From Streptomyces cadmiisoli (GTDB lineage: Bacteria > Actinomycetota > Actinomycetes > Streptomycetales > Streptomycetaceae): 64,000 bases of DNA. The position numbers were made by a program, and so were the translations under genes. Location of the stretch: NCBI RefSeq assembly GCF_003261055.1, contig NZ_CP030073.1:9176001-9240000 (forward strand), in the 5' to 3' direction. The notes beneath the pieces are model-generated. The model searched no databases. It was given only the letters and a program-made list of their open reading frames with translations, and was not told the origin of the DNA. Shown here one piece after another: positions 53,463 through 62,038 of the stretch; position 1 is the first letter of the stretch; each line of letters opens with the position of its first letter.

Positions 53463-54353
53463 TCACGGGGCCTCGTAATTGGTCACGGCCAGCGCCTTGT
53501 CCACCCGAGCGGCGGCCAAGTCATCGTGGCGGATCACAAAACTCGTGCAGTACTCCTCGTAGACCCGGGCTTCACTGACGAGCGATATCCATTCGCTCGT
53601 CAGCCGGTGCTTTTCCTTCTCCAGGTGGGAATACCATTTCGCGATCGGGATGGCTGGGATCTTGCCTTCCTTCTCGCGTCCCGCGAGGGTCTGCTCCGCA
53701 ATGCTGTTGATCACCTCTTCATCGGCATACCCGCCGATGGCAACGCCGGCGCCAGACGGCCAGAGGTCGTGGGCCAGAGCACGAAGTTCGTCCAGGTGCG
53801 GCAGGTCACGCTCCATGTGCCGAACCAACTGCTGCTGGAAGGGCGACATGTCCTCCCAGTCGAGATCCTCCCAGAACTCGTGCCAGTCCCCGTCCTCGTC
53901 ACCCTCCTGGAGCCAAAGGGGCAGTTCGGCTCTGAGCTCGGCGCTGACGTCGAACTGCTCGCGGACACACTCGGAGCCGGGGGCTTCCGCGACCGCGGTT
54001 TCGGTGCCGTCCGGTACATACACGACTCGCGCGTACCTCCCGGAACCATCCTCATGGTCCATCTCCTGGTTCACGAAGAAGAGCAGCGTCCCGTCCGCCA
54101 GCAGGTCGAAGCCGTCGACTCTCGGCAGCGCCCCACAATCGACGGAAAGGAGCAACGGCAACGGAATGTCCCCGGCGGACGGCCACTTCATGCCCACCGG
54201 CAGCCGGGGCAACCCACCGAACTGCCCGACCGGAGAACCACCGCCCACGGACAATCCGATCGACAAACGAAGGTGCTGGCTGAATCTGCTGATCTCGTCG
54301 CCCGGGATGCCCAAGTCAAGCGCTGCCCGACGAAACTCTCCCTGATGATCCAT
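53463..54353 (-). CDS. DUF1963 (YwqG-like) family protein
   Basis: The 296-residue soluble acidic protein has SIGLSVGGGSPVGQFGGLPR, LPVGMKWPSAGDIPLPLLLS, VDCGALPRV, LLADGTLLFFVNQEMDHEDG, VVYVPDGTETAVAE, and a helical C-terminal part ending VIRHDDLAAARVDKALAVTN. This is the same family as the gene at 5382 but a distinct branch that lacks the Cys pairs. The GGxP...WP motif and FF strand are typical. The function is unknown; the family is repeatedly found among toxin-immunity loci. The frame is intact and the start is an ATG. Confidence 0.8.
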   Translation of the reverse strand: MDHQGEFRRAALDLGIPGDEISRFSQHLRLSIGLSVGGGSPVGQFGGLPRLPVGMKWPSAGDIPLPLLLSVDCGALPRVDGFDLLADGTLLFFVNQEMDHEDGSGRYARVVYVPDGTETAVAEAPGSECVREQFDVSAELRAELPLWLQEGDEDGDWHEFWEDLDWEDMSPFQQQLVRHMERDLPHLDELRALAHDLWPSGAGVAIGGYADEEVINSIAEQTLAGREKEGKIPAIPIAKWYSHLEKEKHRLTSEWISLVSEARVYEEYCTSFVIRHDDLAAARVDKALAVTNYEAP

Positions 54354-54371
54354 GCCCGAGAAGATAAACCC

Positions 54372-54713
54372 TTACCAACCCGGCTGGGTCATCCGGGTGT
54401 TGGTGGGCATGAGCTGTACGTGGTGGAGCGAGCGGTCGGTCACCTTGGATCATCCCAGCGGATCCGCCTCCAGGAAGCCGCGCAGCTCCAAGGCGAGGTT
54501 GCACATGTCCTCTCCGGGAGCGTGATCAGTCCCAACTTCGAAGTGCCCCTCGTCGCCGGGGAATGGATGGTGCACCCCCCCGGCAGTCGGACATGAGATC
54601 CCACATGCTTGGCTGAGACCGTCAGATCTCGTTCCAAGGAACACCAGGCTCGGGCACCGTTCACCCACGAAAATCTCCCGCCGGCTCTGCCGAAAACACA
54701 TAGAGTCCATCAC
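54372..54713 (-). pseudogene. Small hypothetical protein with in-frame TGA
   Basis: ATG 54713 opens MDSMCFRQSRREIFVGERCP, VHHPFPGDEGHFEVGTDHAP, CNLALELRGFLEADPLG, then TGA at about 54450. The frame stays open afterwards (SKVTDRSLHHVQLMPTNTRM, TQPGW, TAA at 54372), as if a Trp codon had mutated. It ends just before the DUF1963 gene start and might have formed an operon with it. The family is not recognised. Confidence 0.4.
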
Positions 54714-54856
54714 CGCCCCATCGTCAACGGGAGTGAGGTTGGCAAAGGCTCACTGGACGCGACGACAGAGGCGGACATCGCGGCGCGCATGAAGCGGGCT
54801 CCCGCGGTGCGGGAATGGGCCGAGCGGGAGGCGTGAGCCCCAGCGTGGGCCGCGGG

Positions 54857-54960
54857 GTCAGGTGACGGCCTTGAGCTGTTGCCGGGCCTTGGTGTGAGCG
54901 AGGCGGCAGGACTGGGTGCCGTTCTCGATGATCGCCCCGTTGAAGGTGAGGCGGTCAACA
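54857..54960 (-). pseudogene. IS21 helper ATPase (IstB-like), C-terminal fragment
   Basis: VDRLTFNGAIIENGTQSCRL, AHTKARQQLKAVT is the end of an IstB-type ATPase. The ATPase core is absent. It joins an ISL3 fragment on the other strand at about 55020. Confidence 0.65.
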
Positions 54961-55024
54961 CCCCAAACGCGCCGCCGGGTGGGGCCCCTTCCGACCGTCC
55001 GGGTGGGGCCGACGCAAACCGTCA

Positions 55025-55438
55025 CAGCCACCCCGGACGGTCGCCGGATGGATCCTCCGCCGCCCGGAAACCCTCACTGAGCCCGAACAGCTCCAGCTCA
55101 AGACTGTCCGCGCCCACTGCCCCGAAATCGACGCCCTCACCGGGCACGTCCGCTCCACTCCTTCGCGACCATGCTCACCGAGCGCCAGGGCGAGCGCCTG
55201 CCCGACTGGCTCGACGCCGCCGGGCAGGACGACCTGCCCAGCCTCCACGCCCTCGCCATCGGCATCACCCGGGACCTCGACGCCGTCATCGCCGGACTGA
55301 CCCTGGCCTGGAACTCGGGTGCCGTCGAAGGGCACGCCAACCGGATCAAGATGCTCAAGCGCCAGATGTTCGGCCGGGCCGGCGTCAAGTTGCTGCGCAA
55401 GCGGGTACTCCACGCGTGCGCCGGCTGGCTGAGTTCTG
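55025..55438 (+). pseudogene. ISL3-family transposase, C-terminal fragment
   Basis: In changing frames: GWILRRPETLTEPEQLQLKT, VRAHCPEIDALTGHVRSF, then ATMLTERQGERLPDWLDAAG, GITRDLDAVIAGLTLAWNSG, AVEGHANRIKMLKRQMFGRA. The WNSGAVEG box near the catalytic Glu is intact. One shift lies near 55165. The first two thirds are absent. Confidence 0.7.
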
Positions 55439-55439
55439 G

Positions 55440-55982
55440 CTACTTCAGGAGCCGGAAACCGGGCTGTCGGGCCCACGCTCGGAGGAATTCCGCCGAGCCG
55501 TACGCGGCGGGCCACGGATCGGTCATCGTTGCGACGATGCCGGGAAGGCCGGCCACGACTGAAACCTGATCTTCTCGCAGTTCGGCGTTGGCGACACCAC
55601 CGATGACATCCATGACAGCGGCGGTCAGCAGGACCGTGACGAGGTGGTCGACAGGACGGTTGCAGAACGCGACGACGTCGACCGGGTGGGTGGGGGTGAA
55701 GCCGATGAGGGATTCCTGGTCGACTTCGTCGGCGTGCTCGGCCTCGAAGACGGCCTCGTCACCGATCCCAGGCCCCATGAGAGAGACCAGAACAGGCCGA
55801 CGTCCGTCTACGTCCCCGGCATCCGTGATCCCGAGGCTCTCCGCGTGAATGTTCAGGTCGTACTCGCCGACCCGCTTCTCCTCAAACCGTGCCGAGGCGC
55901 CAAGCAGGAACCCGCGCAGCCGCTGGATCGCCACGCGGGGAACGGCCTCCGCCAACTCGATCACCAACACCGGTCCGCTCAC
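55440..55982 (-). CDS. DUF6368 family protein, immunity-type
   Basis: The 180-residue protein reads MSGPVLVIELAEAVPRVAIQ, RLRGFLLGASARFEEKRVGE, RRPVLVSLMGPGIGDEAVFE, IGFTPTHPVDVVAFCNRPVD, HLVTVLLTAAVMDVIGGVAN, AYGSAEFLRAWARQPGFRLL. The layout agrees with my memory of DUF6368 from Streptomyces. It is soluble and alpha/beta, with the helix-strand content of SUKH-like immunity folds. It ends at the junction with the ISL3 fragment without losing its C-terminus. There is no adjacent toxin; the immunity role is inferred. Confidence 0.7.
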   Translation of the reverse strand: MSGPVLVIELAEAVPRVAIQRLRGFLLGASARFEEKRVGEYDLNIHAESLGITDAGDVDGRRPVLVSLMGPGIGDEAVFEAEHADEVDQESLIGFTPTHPVDVVAFCNRPVDHLVTVLLTAAVMDVIGGVANAELREDQVSVVAGLPGIVATMTDPWPAAYGSAEFLRAWARQPGFRLLK

Positions 55983-56268
55983 GGCCCGGAGCCTAACCAG
56001 CCGGGACTGTCACCCCCAACCTTCTACTCAGCGTGGCCGCTCACAGAAGCTGAGCCAGAGCCCGTTCTCGTCAACAAGGCCAGGTCCGGCCTGGCCCCGT
56101 TGTTGTGGTCCCACGTCCGGCCCAACGGCGAGGTGAACACTCGACATGACCAGCAGACTCCCGCTCAGCACGACCTGACCGGTGTCCGGCTGGGGATCTC
56201 TTACCTGCGCCTGTGACCGGGCAGGGGTATCCCGATCGCCTCGGAACACGGCGCCGAGAGATCCTTGG

Positions 56269-56331
56269 GTGCCCGGTGCCCGGTGCCCGGTGCCCGGTGC
56301 CCGGTGCCCGGTGCCCGGTGCCCGGTGCCCG
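56269..56331. repeat. 7-bp tandem repeat (GTGCCCG), about nine copies
   Basis: Perfect tandem copies of a CCCGGTG/GTGCCCG heptamer lie 22 bases downstream of the reductase gene's stop. The copy number probably varies by slippage. The repeat is not a CRISPR: units are too short and there are no spacers. Confidence 0.85.
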
Positions 56332-56352
56332 CGCCGATCCGCCGTCGAGGGT

Positions 56353-56916
56353 TCAGTGCTTGGTCTCGTACCTGGTCAGGATCACGCCGTGGGGAAACGT
56401 CCGGGTCTCGACCAGGGTGAGGTTCACCCGGTTGTCCAGGGCTGTGAAGAACGGCGTGCCGCCGCCGACCAGGACGGGGTGGGTGACGAGCGTGTACTCG
56501 TCGATCAGCCCGGCTCGCATGGCGGCTGCGGCGAGTGTGGCGCCGCCGATGTCCATGGGGCCGCCGTCGTCGGCCTTGAGCCTGGTGATCTCGGTGACCG
56601 CGTCGCCGGTGACCAGACGGGTGTTCCAGTTGACTGTGCTGGTCGTGGTGGAGAACACCACCTTCGGCATGTCCCGCCAGCGGCCGGCGTACTCGATCGC
56701 CGCCGGTGTGGCACCCGGCTGCTGGTCGGCGGTCGGCCAGTGGGAGCTCATGGTCTTCCACAGCTTGCGCCCGTACAGCGCCAGGCCCGTCGCGTCGACC
56801 CGGTCGGACCACCACTGGAACAGCTCGTCGCTCGGCACGCTCCAGCCGAGGTCGTCGCCGGGCGCGGCGATGTAGCCGTCCAGGCTCAGGTTCATGGCGA
56901 AGACCAGTTTCCGCAT
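56353..56916 (-). CDS. Dihydrofolate reductase family (RibD C-terminal-like) protein
   Basis: The 187-residue protein starts MRKLVFAMNLSLDGYIAAPG, typical of the RibD_C/DHFR superfamily. It continues GLALYGRKLWKTMSSHWPTA, MPKVVFSTTTSTVNWNTRLV, DIGGATLAAAAMRAGLIDEY, VTHPVLVGGGTPFF. The GGxxLA and P-x-x-x-GGG elements form the NADPH site. Members reduce diverse small molecules; substrate and pathway cannot be inferred. The gene is complete, and the ATG lies after a GGAGG-like site. It is the only clearly metabolic enzyme besides the VOC protein. Confidence 0.85.
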   Translation of the reverse strand: MRKLVFAMNLSLDGYIAAPGDDLGWSVPSDELFQWWSDRVDATGLALYGRKLWKTMSSHWPTADQQPGATPAAIEYAGRWRDMPKVVFSTTTSTVNWNTRLVTGDAVTEITRLKADDGGPMDIGGATLAAAAMRAGLIDEYTLVTHPVLVGGGTPFFTALDNRVNLTLVETRTFPHGVILTRYETKH

Positions 56917-57158
56917 GCGTCAGCCTCCCGTGCGTCGGTATTCGGCGTACAGACCAGGACGGCACGGAAGAATCATCGGCCAGGCCACACCGAGGGCCGG
57001 TTGACCACCACGCCAAGCGGATGCTGCGTACAAAACGGAACCCCCTACGTACACCTATCGGTGAGACCGGTCGACCGGCGTGACCTTGACCTGCGGAGTT
57101 GCAGTGGACCCGTACGGTGAAAATCCCGATTGCCGGGGGCTGAACGTACCCTCCGGCG

Positions 57159-57606
57159 ATGCCCGGGACCCTGTTCGGCTACGCCCGCTGCTCCACCGGC
57201 GAACAAGACCTTCAGCGAGTGGGGCCAGGTCTTCGGCGACGGGGTTCTCGCCACCGCCATCCTCGACCGCCTCCTGCCCGTTGAGATGGAGACGCCCTCC
57301 TCCTGGACTCGCGGAGCAACGACGGCCCAGGAAGCCACACCGTCATCTCCCACCGGCAGTGCCTGACCGAGCGAATCCGCCAGGCCCCGCCTCACCGAAC
57401 TCTTCGACAACCTTGCCGCCCGCATCGCCGAAGCGGAACGCGACGGCTGGCCCGGCGACGTTGAAGGCATCAACGTCAGCCTCGCCGGCGCCGAAGCCAA
57501 CCTCGCCCAGATAGACGACCGCACCGTCCACCTCGGCACTCAGCCGGTTCGCCGGCCGAACGACTACCACGATCGGGACACCGGCATCAGCCAAGCGGCG
57601 GGGTGA
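57159..57606 (+). pseudogene. Mosaic of four gene ends: resolvase, IstB, S1-like, integrase
   Basis: Four pieces are joined head to tail. 57159-57215 is a serine-recombinase N-terminus (GTLFGYARCSTGEQDLQ). 57202-57276 is an IS21 helper piece (NKTFSEWGQVFGDGVLATAI, LDRLL). 57291-57383 is the end of the S1-like gene seen at 8570 (ALLLDSRSNDGPGSHTVISH, RQCLTERIR). 57388-57606 is an integrase tail (LTELFDNLAARIAEAERDGW, PGDVEGINVSLAGAEANLAQ, VHLGT). The short overlap of the first two (ACAAGACCTTCAGCGAG) may be the crossover homology. Confidence 0.7.
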
Positions 57607-57703
57607 CCGACCGGTCAGGCCCGTCTGGCCTGACCGGTCGCCGCCGGGCGGCACAGGGGAAAGCCAGTGGCAGACAGCGTGACCACCAGGCGATAGTCGC
57701 TGC

Positions 57704-58180
57704 ATGCATCGAGCGGACGAGCCCATGGACAGCCCCGCGCTGAACACAGAGGAGTACGACGCAGTGCAGGCTGCCGTCACCGCGGTCGCACCCACGTGGG
57801 CAGGCGGACAACGGGTCACCCTCAACGCGCTGTTCGACCGTTGGAAGGGCATCACCGGCGAGGTGGAGGAGGGCTACTCGTGGTGCGCTCCCGAGCTCAG
57901 CAACGACATCTGGTGCCGCGGCGTCCTGGCGAAGATCTGGCCGATGCTCCCAGCACGCGTCCAGGAGATCAGACGGCCGGAGCTCGACGGCATCGACGAG
58001 CGGTATCGCCGCGCCACGATTCCGTGGCCCGGGCATGCTGAGGACGACGCCGAATGGTGGATCTGGCGGGTTCCCCGGCGTCTGGAGGTCGAGGCGTCCG
58101 AGCAACGTGGAGAAGGCTGGCCGCCGGGCTGGGAAATGATGCCGTTCCCCAGGCCGGATTCCGTGGAGGTCATCTCTTGA
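57704..58180 (+). CDS. Hypothetical protein carried behind an integrase tail
   Basis: The protein has ~150-158 residues: starts at ATG 57704 or 57725. It contains NTEEYDAVQAAVTAVAPTWA, NALFDRWKGITGEVEEGYSW, CAPELSNDIWCRGVLAKIWP, RRATIPWPGHAEDDAEWWIW, RVPRRLEVEASEQ. It is soluble, helical and Trp-rich, and the family is not recognised. It occupies the cargo position of the recombinase-tail module, as do the genes at 7074, 9116 and 10062, and probably has a comparable (immunity-like) role. No signal peptide is seen. Confidence 0.55.
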   Translation: MHRADEPMDSPALNTEEYDAVQAAVTAVAPTWAGGQRVTLNALFDRWKGITGEVEEGYSWCAPELSNDIWCRGVLAKIWPMLPARVQEIRRPELDGIDERYRRATIPWPGHAEDDAEWWIWRVPRRLEVEASEQRGEGWPPGWEMMPFPRPDSVEVIS

Positions 58181-58204
58181 GATTGACCCAGCCTGTCCAG
58201 AACC

Positions 58205-58350
58205 CCGCCGACTTGAGTAGGTCGGAGAATTCCGGGTGTTGCGGGAGGCGTTCGTAGTCGCGGACGTCCGGGCGGGGTCTCATGATCCAGCCGAGGGCGC
58301 GCTCAACTTTCCGACGATGGGGCAGGTCCGTAAAGCCTTTCGCGGCGTGA
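58205..58350 (-). pseudogene. IS4/IS5-type transposase, C-terminal scrap
   Basis: GFTDLPHRRKVERALGWIMR, PRPDVRDYERLPQHPE is the catalytic-Glu block of an IS5-type DDE transposase. Nothing else of the element is visible. Confidence 0.65.
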
Positions 58351-58516
58351 GGACGCGAGACCGTCCTGAGGGCCACGGCGACGGCTCGAGTGCGGGCGTG
58401 GTCTGACATCCGTAGGGATGCGGAGTCCGTCATCCACAAGGTCGCGTCACCCCGGACACGGGCACGCTGTTCGTCCGGTCGCTCATGTGTCAGCGGTACT
58501 CGCTATCGTCCGAGCC

Positions 58517-59098
58517 ATGACCTCAAGTGATCATCTGCTTGGCCTGATCCGGAACACCCCAGAGATCGATCTTCTGCTGCGGTCATCCTTCGGCTTCGAC
58601 ATCCATCGCAAGCACCATGGCCAGGGCTTGCAGCTTGCCTCGGGTGCGCCGATGGAGGTGATCGCCGGGGAGTTCGCCGGTGGGGCGTACTTCCTGTGTG
58701 CCGAGCACAACGGCCGTCGCCCGGTGGTGTTCGCCGGCTCTGAAGGGGAGGGCGGGCTGCTCGCCGATGACCTGGCGGACGCACTGGAGATCATCATCGG
58801 GCTGGAGTGGCACGACTGCCTCTCATTCTCAGGTGGTGGCGATGTGGAGGTCATGCAGATCTCCGCTCAACACCTTGAACGGTCCCGTGACAAGTACAGC
58901 CCGAACATCGGCAGCGAAGCTGCCCAGGTTGCTGCAGCCCTGTCGCTGCGTATCGTGCCTGTCAGTGACCTCGTCATCCGGTTGCAAGCAGCCGCCGCGA
59001 AGACCGAACCGGACTACATCGTGACCGACGAGGACGGGCAGGTGTTCGACCCACTGTTCGGCGAGCACCTGGAGCCTCGCCACGGTGGTTGGGGCTGA
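58517..59098 (+). CDS. Conserved hypothetical protein, immunity-type
   Basis: The protein has 193 residues from ATG 58517: SSDHLLGLIRNTPEIDLLLR, SSFGFDIHRKHHGQGLQLAS, GEFAGGAYFLCAEHNGRRPV, VFAGSEGEGGLLADDLADAL, EIIIGLEWHDCLSFSGGGDV, DYIVTDEDGQVFDPLFGEHL. The middle (GGxYFLC...RPV.FA.SEG.GGL.A..L..AL) is a pattern I recall from many Streptomyces orphan genes next to SUKH-type loci. The function is unproven. The frame is intact. An upstream in-frame start at 58418 lies in transposase debris. Confidence 0.65.
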   Translation: MTSSDHLLGLIRNTPEIDLLLRSSFGFDIHRKHHGQGLQLASGAPMEVIAGEFAGGAYFLCAEHNGRRPVVFAGSEGEGGLLADDLADALEIIIGLEWHDCLSFSGGGDVEVMQISAQHLERSRDKYSPNIGSEAAQVAAALSLRIVPVSDLVIRLQAAAAKTEPDYIVTDEDGQVFDPLFGEHLEPRHGGWG

Positions 59099-59269
59099 AC
59101 CCGGCCAGCCGCTGCCGCCGGCCGGATCGACGCCGACACCTCGGCCGATGTCTGACAACGCGTTGGGTAGAATCTCCGGCGTATCTGCCGACTTTGTTCC
59201 CGACGATTTGTGGGAGCGCATAGCTCGCTGGTGTCTGGCCCGCCCGCACCAGGTCCTTCTCGAGGAGCT

Positions 59270-59570
59270 GGACCAAGTGAACGGCGCCGAGCGCTGTCGG
59301 GATCAGCGAGTCTCCAGCGGGTCGGCCTGCCCGAGCAGTTCCGCGAGCGGAGTGCCTGTCCGAGTGGCGACCCTGGCGCGGGCTGGTCCCATCGGTCGAT
59401 CATCGCGTTGAGCTCGGCGAGGGTCGCGACCTCGGGCACCGGGACAAGGTGGTTGCGGCGGAAACCAGCCGATCTGCCCCTCGTCCCGCCCTTCTTGTGG
59501 GCGCCACAGATTGCGGGCTGGCAGTAGAGCGCTTCCAGGCCGATCTTCCGTGGGTTCGCGAATTCTGAAG
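59270..59570 (-). pseudogene. IS21-family transposase (IstA-like) fragment
   Basis: EALYCQPAICGAHKKGGTRG, FRRNHLVPVPEVATLAELNA, MIDRWD corresponds to the C-terminal catalytic region of IstA-type transposases, normally EKGGVEGQIGWFRRNHLVP. Key residues of the E-x-G-V-E box are mutated. The fragment is bounded by unrelated sequence. Confidence 0.65.
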
Positions 59571-59664
59571 GGTGGCCGCGACGAACCCACGGGGTCAGGA
59601 GCGCAGTTTGCCGGAACGAAGACGGTGGTTCAGAGCTTGCAGGTTGCGGCGAGACCCAAAGAGG

Positions 59665-60499
59665 TCAGTCGAGAGCCGTGGAAGCCTGCCGTCGGGAGAG
59701 GGACAGCCTGCGTCGCTCTCGGTCGATCTCTGTGACGACGACCGTGATCTCGTCGCCGACTTGAACGACCGCCCGCTTCTGGAGCCTCGACAGGCGTCCA
59801 CGCGAGCTCTTGACGATGGACCAGTCCCTCGATGTCGTTGGTGACCTGCACAAACACTCCGAACGGGACCAGCTTGGTAACTCGTCCCTGCAGCGCCTGC
59901 CCCACCGTGGTGGTCTCGGCGAAGGTCTGGAATGGGTCGGGCTGCGTCGCTCGCAGGGACAGCCTGGCCTCTCCGTTCGTTGTGTCGAACTGGAGGAACT
60001 CGCACCTAACGCGCCGGCCCACCTGAACGACGTCCGAAGCTGTCTCGAAGTGTCGCCAGGACAGCTCGGGGATCGTGATGAACCCGACGCCGGGGAAGAC
60101 CGGATGGTCTGGGCCGTCGTCCAGCGCTACGAACACTCCGAACCGTTCGATCGACCCGATCTGGCCCGACAGTATTTCTCCGGTGCGGAGGGTCTTCAGG
60201 AATGCCCAGAGCTCGGGGTTCTCCGTGGCGGCCGTGGACATCCAGGCTCGACCTTGCTCCAGGTCGATGGCAGTCACCTCGGCGGTGATCCGGTCGCCGA
60301 CCTCCACCGCCGCTGCCGAGAACCGGACCCAGGACAGATCCAGCGACCCCACGAACCCCAGCGGACGTACGGCGAAACCGTCCAGGATCACCGACACACC
60401 TCGTGGGGTTACCGCTGCCACGATCCCGCTGCAGACATCACCGACCTGGATCGCAGCCAGAAACTTCCGGGAAAGCTCATCGTCCGACGCCCCGCCCAT
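59665..60499 (-). pseudogene. S1-domain RNA-binding protein, one-base frameshift
   Basis: Three S1-like OB domains follow each other. The first begins GDVCSGIVAAVTPRGVSVIL and the second GEILSGQIGSIERFGVFVAL. A strand pair (FITIPELSWRHFE, VQVGRRVRCEFLQFDTTNGE) precedes the third, GQALQGRVTKLVPFGVFVQV with GLVHRQELAW. Near 59780 the frame shifts; the correct end is VVQVGDEITVVVTEIDRERR, RLSLSRRQA. The corrected protein has ~278 residues, similar to small Streptomyces S1 proteins thought to act in translation or RNA turnover. Whether the shift is real is uncertain. Confidence 0.75.
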
Positions 60500-60596
60500 C
60501 CGCTCAGCCTCTCACGGGAAACCGTCTGTCTAGGTCCTGTCCGGCCGATCTTGGACTGTGGGAGGATGCCGTCCGTGACTTGCATCCGAAGGGGCC

Positions 60597-61007
60597 GTGC
60601 CGCGTAAAACACCATCTTCACTTCGGCCGCAGGAACGTGGCCGGGGAAGACCCTGGGTGCGGTATCGCGATGTCCCAGGTCTGTCGGGAGCGGCGAATGC
60701 CGCCGTCCGTGTGCTCGAACGGGAGCGATTGTCTCCGGGCATTGTGTCAGTGGCGCTGAGCGTGTGGTCCGTGCACGTCCACGGCACCCAGCGCCGGTGG
60801 AGGCGATGGGAGGCTGAGTTCACCTGCCCGTGCTGCGGAGAGGGCTGGGCCCGGGACAAGCTGCAAGAGGCTCTGTTCATGCTGCCTCCAAGGGCAGCCG
60901 CTGAACTCCGGGTGCAGGTCGAGCGCCTGGACGTGGTGCTCCTCGGGCGAACGCATCAGGAGCCCATGGCGGATCCAAAGTTGGCGTGGTGGCATCGCAG
61001 GTGCTGA
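60597..61007 (+). CDS. Small basic zinc-ribbon-like protein inside the IS5-type unit
   Basis: The 136-residue protein has RPQERGRGRPWVRYRDVPGL, SGAANAAVRVLERERLSPGI, VSVALSVWSVHVHGTQRRWR, a CPCCGEGWARDKLQEALFML segment that could bind zinc, and RVQVERLDVVLLGRTHQEPM. The GTG start follows AAGGGG closely; GTG 60657 is the alternative. It lies between the proposed IS ends, 37 bases before the transposase. I believe homologues exist in Streptomyces without assigned function. It could be a passenger or an accessory factor. Confidence 0.6.
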   Translation: MPRKTPSSLRPQERGRGRPWVRYRDVPGLSGAANAAVRVLERERLSPGIVSVALSVWSVHVHGTQRRWRRWEAEFTCPCCGEGWARDKLQEALFMLPPRAAAELRVQVERLDVVLLGRTHQEPMADPKLAWWHRRC

Positions 61008-61044
61008 CCTTGCCCATGCCGTCCACTGATTTGTTGGCCGTTGT

Positions 61045-61937
61045 ATGACTGGTCGGGGGGATCTGACAGAGGCGGAGTGGCGGCGTCTGGGAGCCGCTCC
61101 TGCCTATCGGCAACAATCGCTGCGGGCTGGCGCGATCATCGTCAGGTGGTCAACGGAATCCTGCACCGGGTGCGGACGGGGGTGCAGTGGCGTGACCTGC
61201 CTTAACGCTACGGGCCGTGGAAGACCGTCTATGAGCGTCACCGGCGCTGGTCGGCCGACGGAACCTGGGAGCGGCTGCTCCAGCAGGCGCTCCCAGGCCG
61301 ATCCCACCTCGATCCGCGCCCACCAGCATGCGGCCAGCGCCCGGAAGGCCCCGCCACCCGTCGCGACAAAAGGGGCGGCGGCTATGGCACATCAGAGCGG
61401 AAGACCGTGGGTGGGACTGTCCGCTCGCCTGGTGGAGGTGGTGCGGGAGGTGAGGCACTCGGTCGCTCCAGAGGAGGCTTGACCACCAAGATCCACCTGA
61501 GTGCCGACGGTCGTTGCCACGTACTGGCACTGTGGCTGACGGCAGGCCAGCGGGCGGACTGCACGCAGTTCGGGCCGGTCATGGAGCGCATTCGGGTGCC
61601 TCGCCTCGGGCCGGGACGCCCGCGTACCACACCAGAGGGCGTCAGCGTCGATAAGGCCTACAGCAACCGCCGGACCTGCCGCTACCTGCGGCGACGAGGC
61701 ATCCGCCACGTCATCCCCGAGAAGAGCGGCCAGGCTGTGAACCGCATACGCCGGGGCCGGTCAGGGGGTCGCCCGCCCGGCTTCGACAAGGAGCGATACA
61801 AGAATCGCAACACCGTGGAACAGGCGATCAACAAGCTCAAGAACTACCGAGCCGTGTTCACGAGATACGACAAGCGCGCATACGTCTACCCGAGTTCTTT
61901 CACCGTCGCAGCTACCATAATCTGGCTCCGGACATGA
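61045..61937 (+). pseudogene. IS5-family transposase, several frameshifts
   Basis: Homology passes through frames: GRGDLTEAEWRRLGAAPAY, VNGILHRVRTGVQWRDLP, YGPWKTVYERHRRWSADGTW, then ALGRSRGGLTTKIHLSADGR, VSVDKAYSNRRTCRYLRRRG, RNTVEQAINKLKNYRAVFTR, YDKRAYVYPSSFTVAATI. The last 176 residues are continuous, but the first Asp region (AHQHAASARK) is shifted. At least two shifts are present, so the enzyme is inactive unless they are sequence errors. Confidence 0.7.
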
Positions 61938-62038
61938 CCGGCCGGACAGAACCTGATACGCGGGTCTCGACGTAATGTCACGGGTCGTGCTGTTCAGCTC
62001 GAAGGCTCGTAGTCAGTGGCCGCGGGGATACTGGCGTC

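Larger units (their letters stand above)
60533..61953. mobile_element. Putative IS5-type element with passenger ORF
   Basis: The left end GGTCCTGTCCGGCCG (60533-60547) and right end GGTTCTGTCCGGCCG (read inward from 61953) match at 14 of 15 bases. Between them lie a 136-codon ORF (60597-61007) and a broken IS5-type transposase (61045-61937) on the same strand. No convincing target duplication is visible: flanks read CTA on the left and TGA on the right. Confidence 0.55.

Noticed and set aside
54609..54836. 75-codon plus-strand frame
   Set aside because: Only the last third (TTEADIAARMKRAPAVREWA) looks protein-like; it is antisense to the more plausible minus-strand remnant and no family is recognised.
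56269..56331. CRISPR array
   Set aside because: Seven-base units without spacers and no cas genes anywhere in the window.
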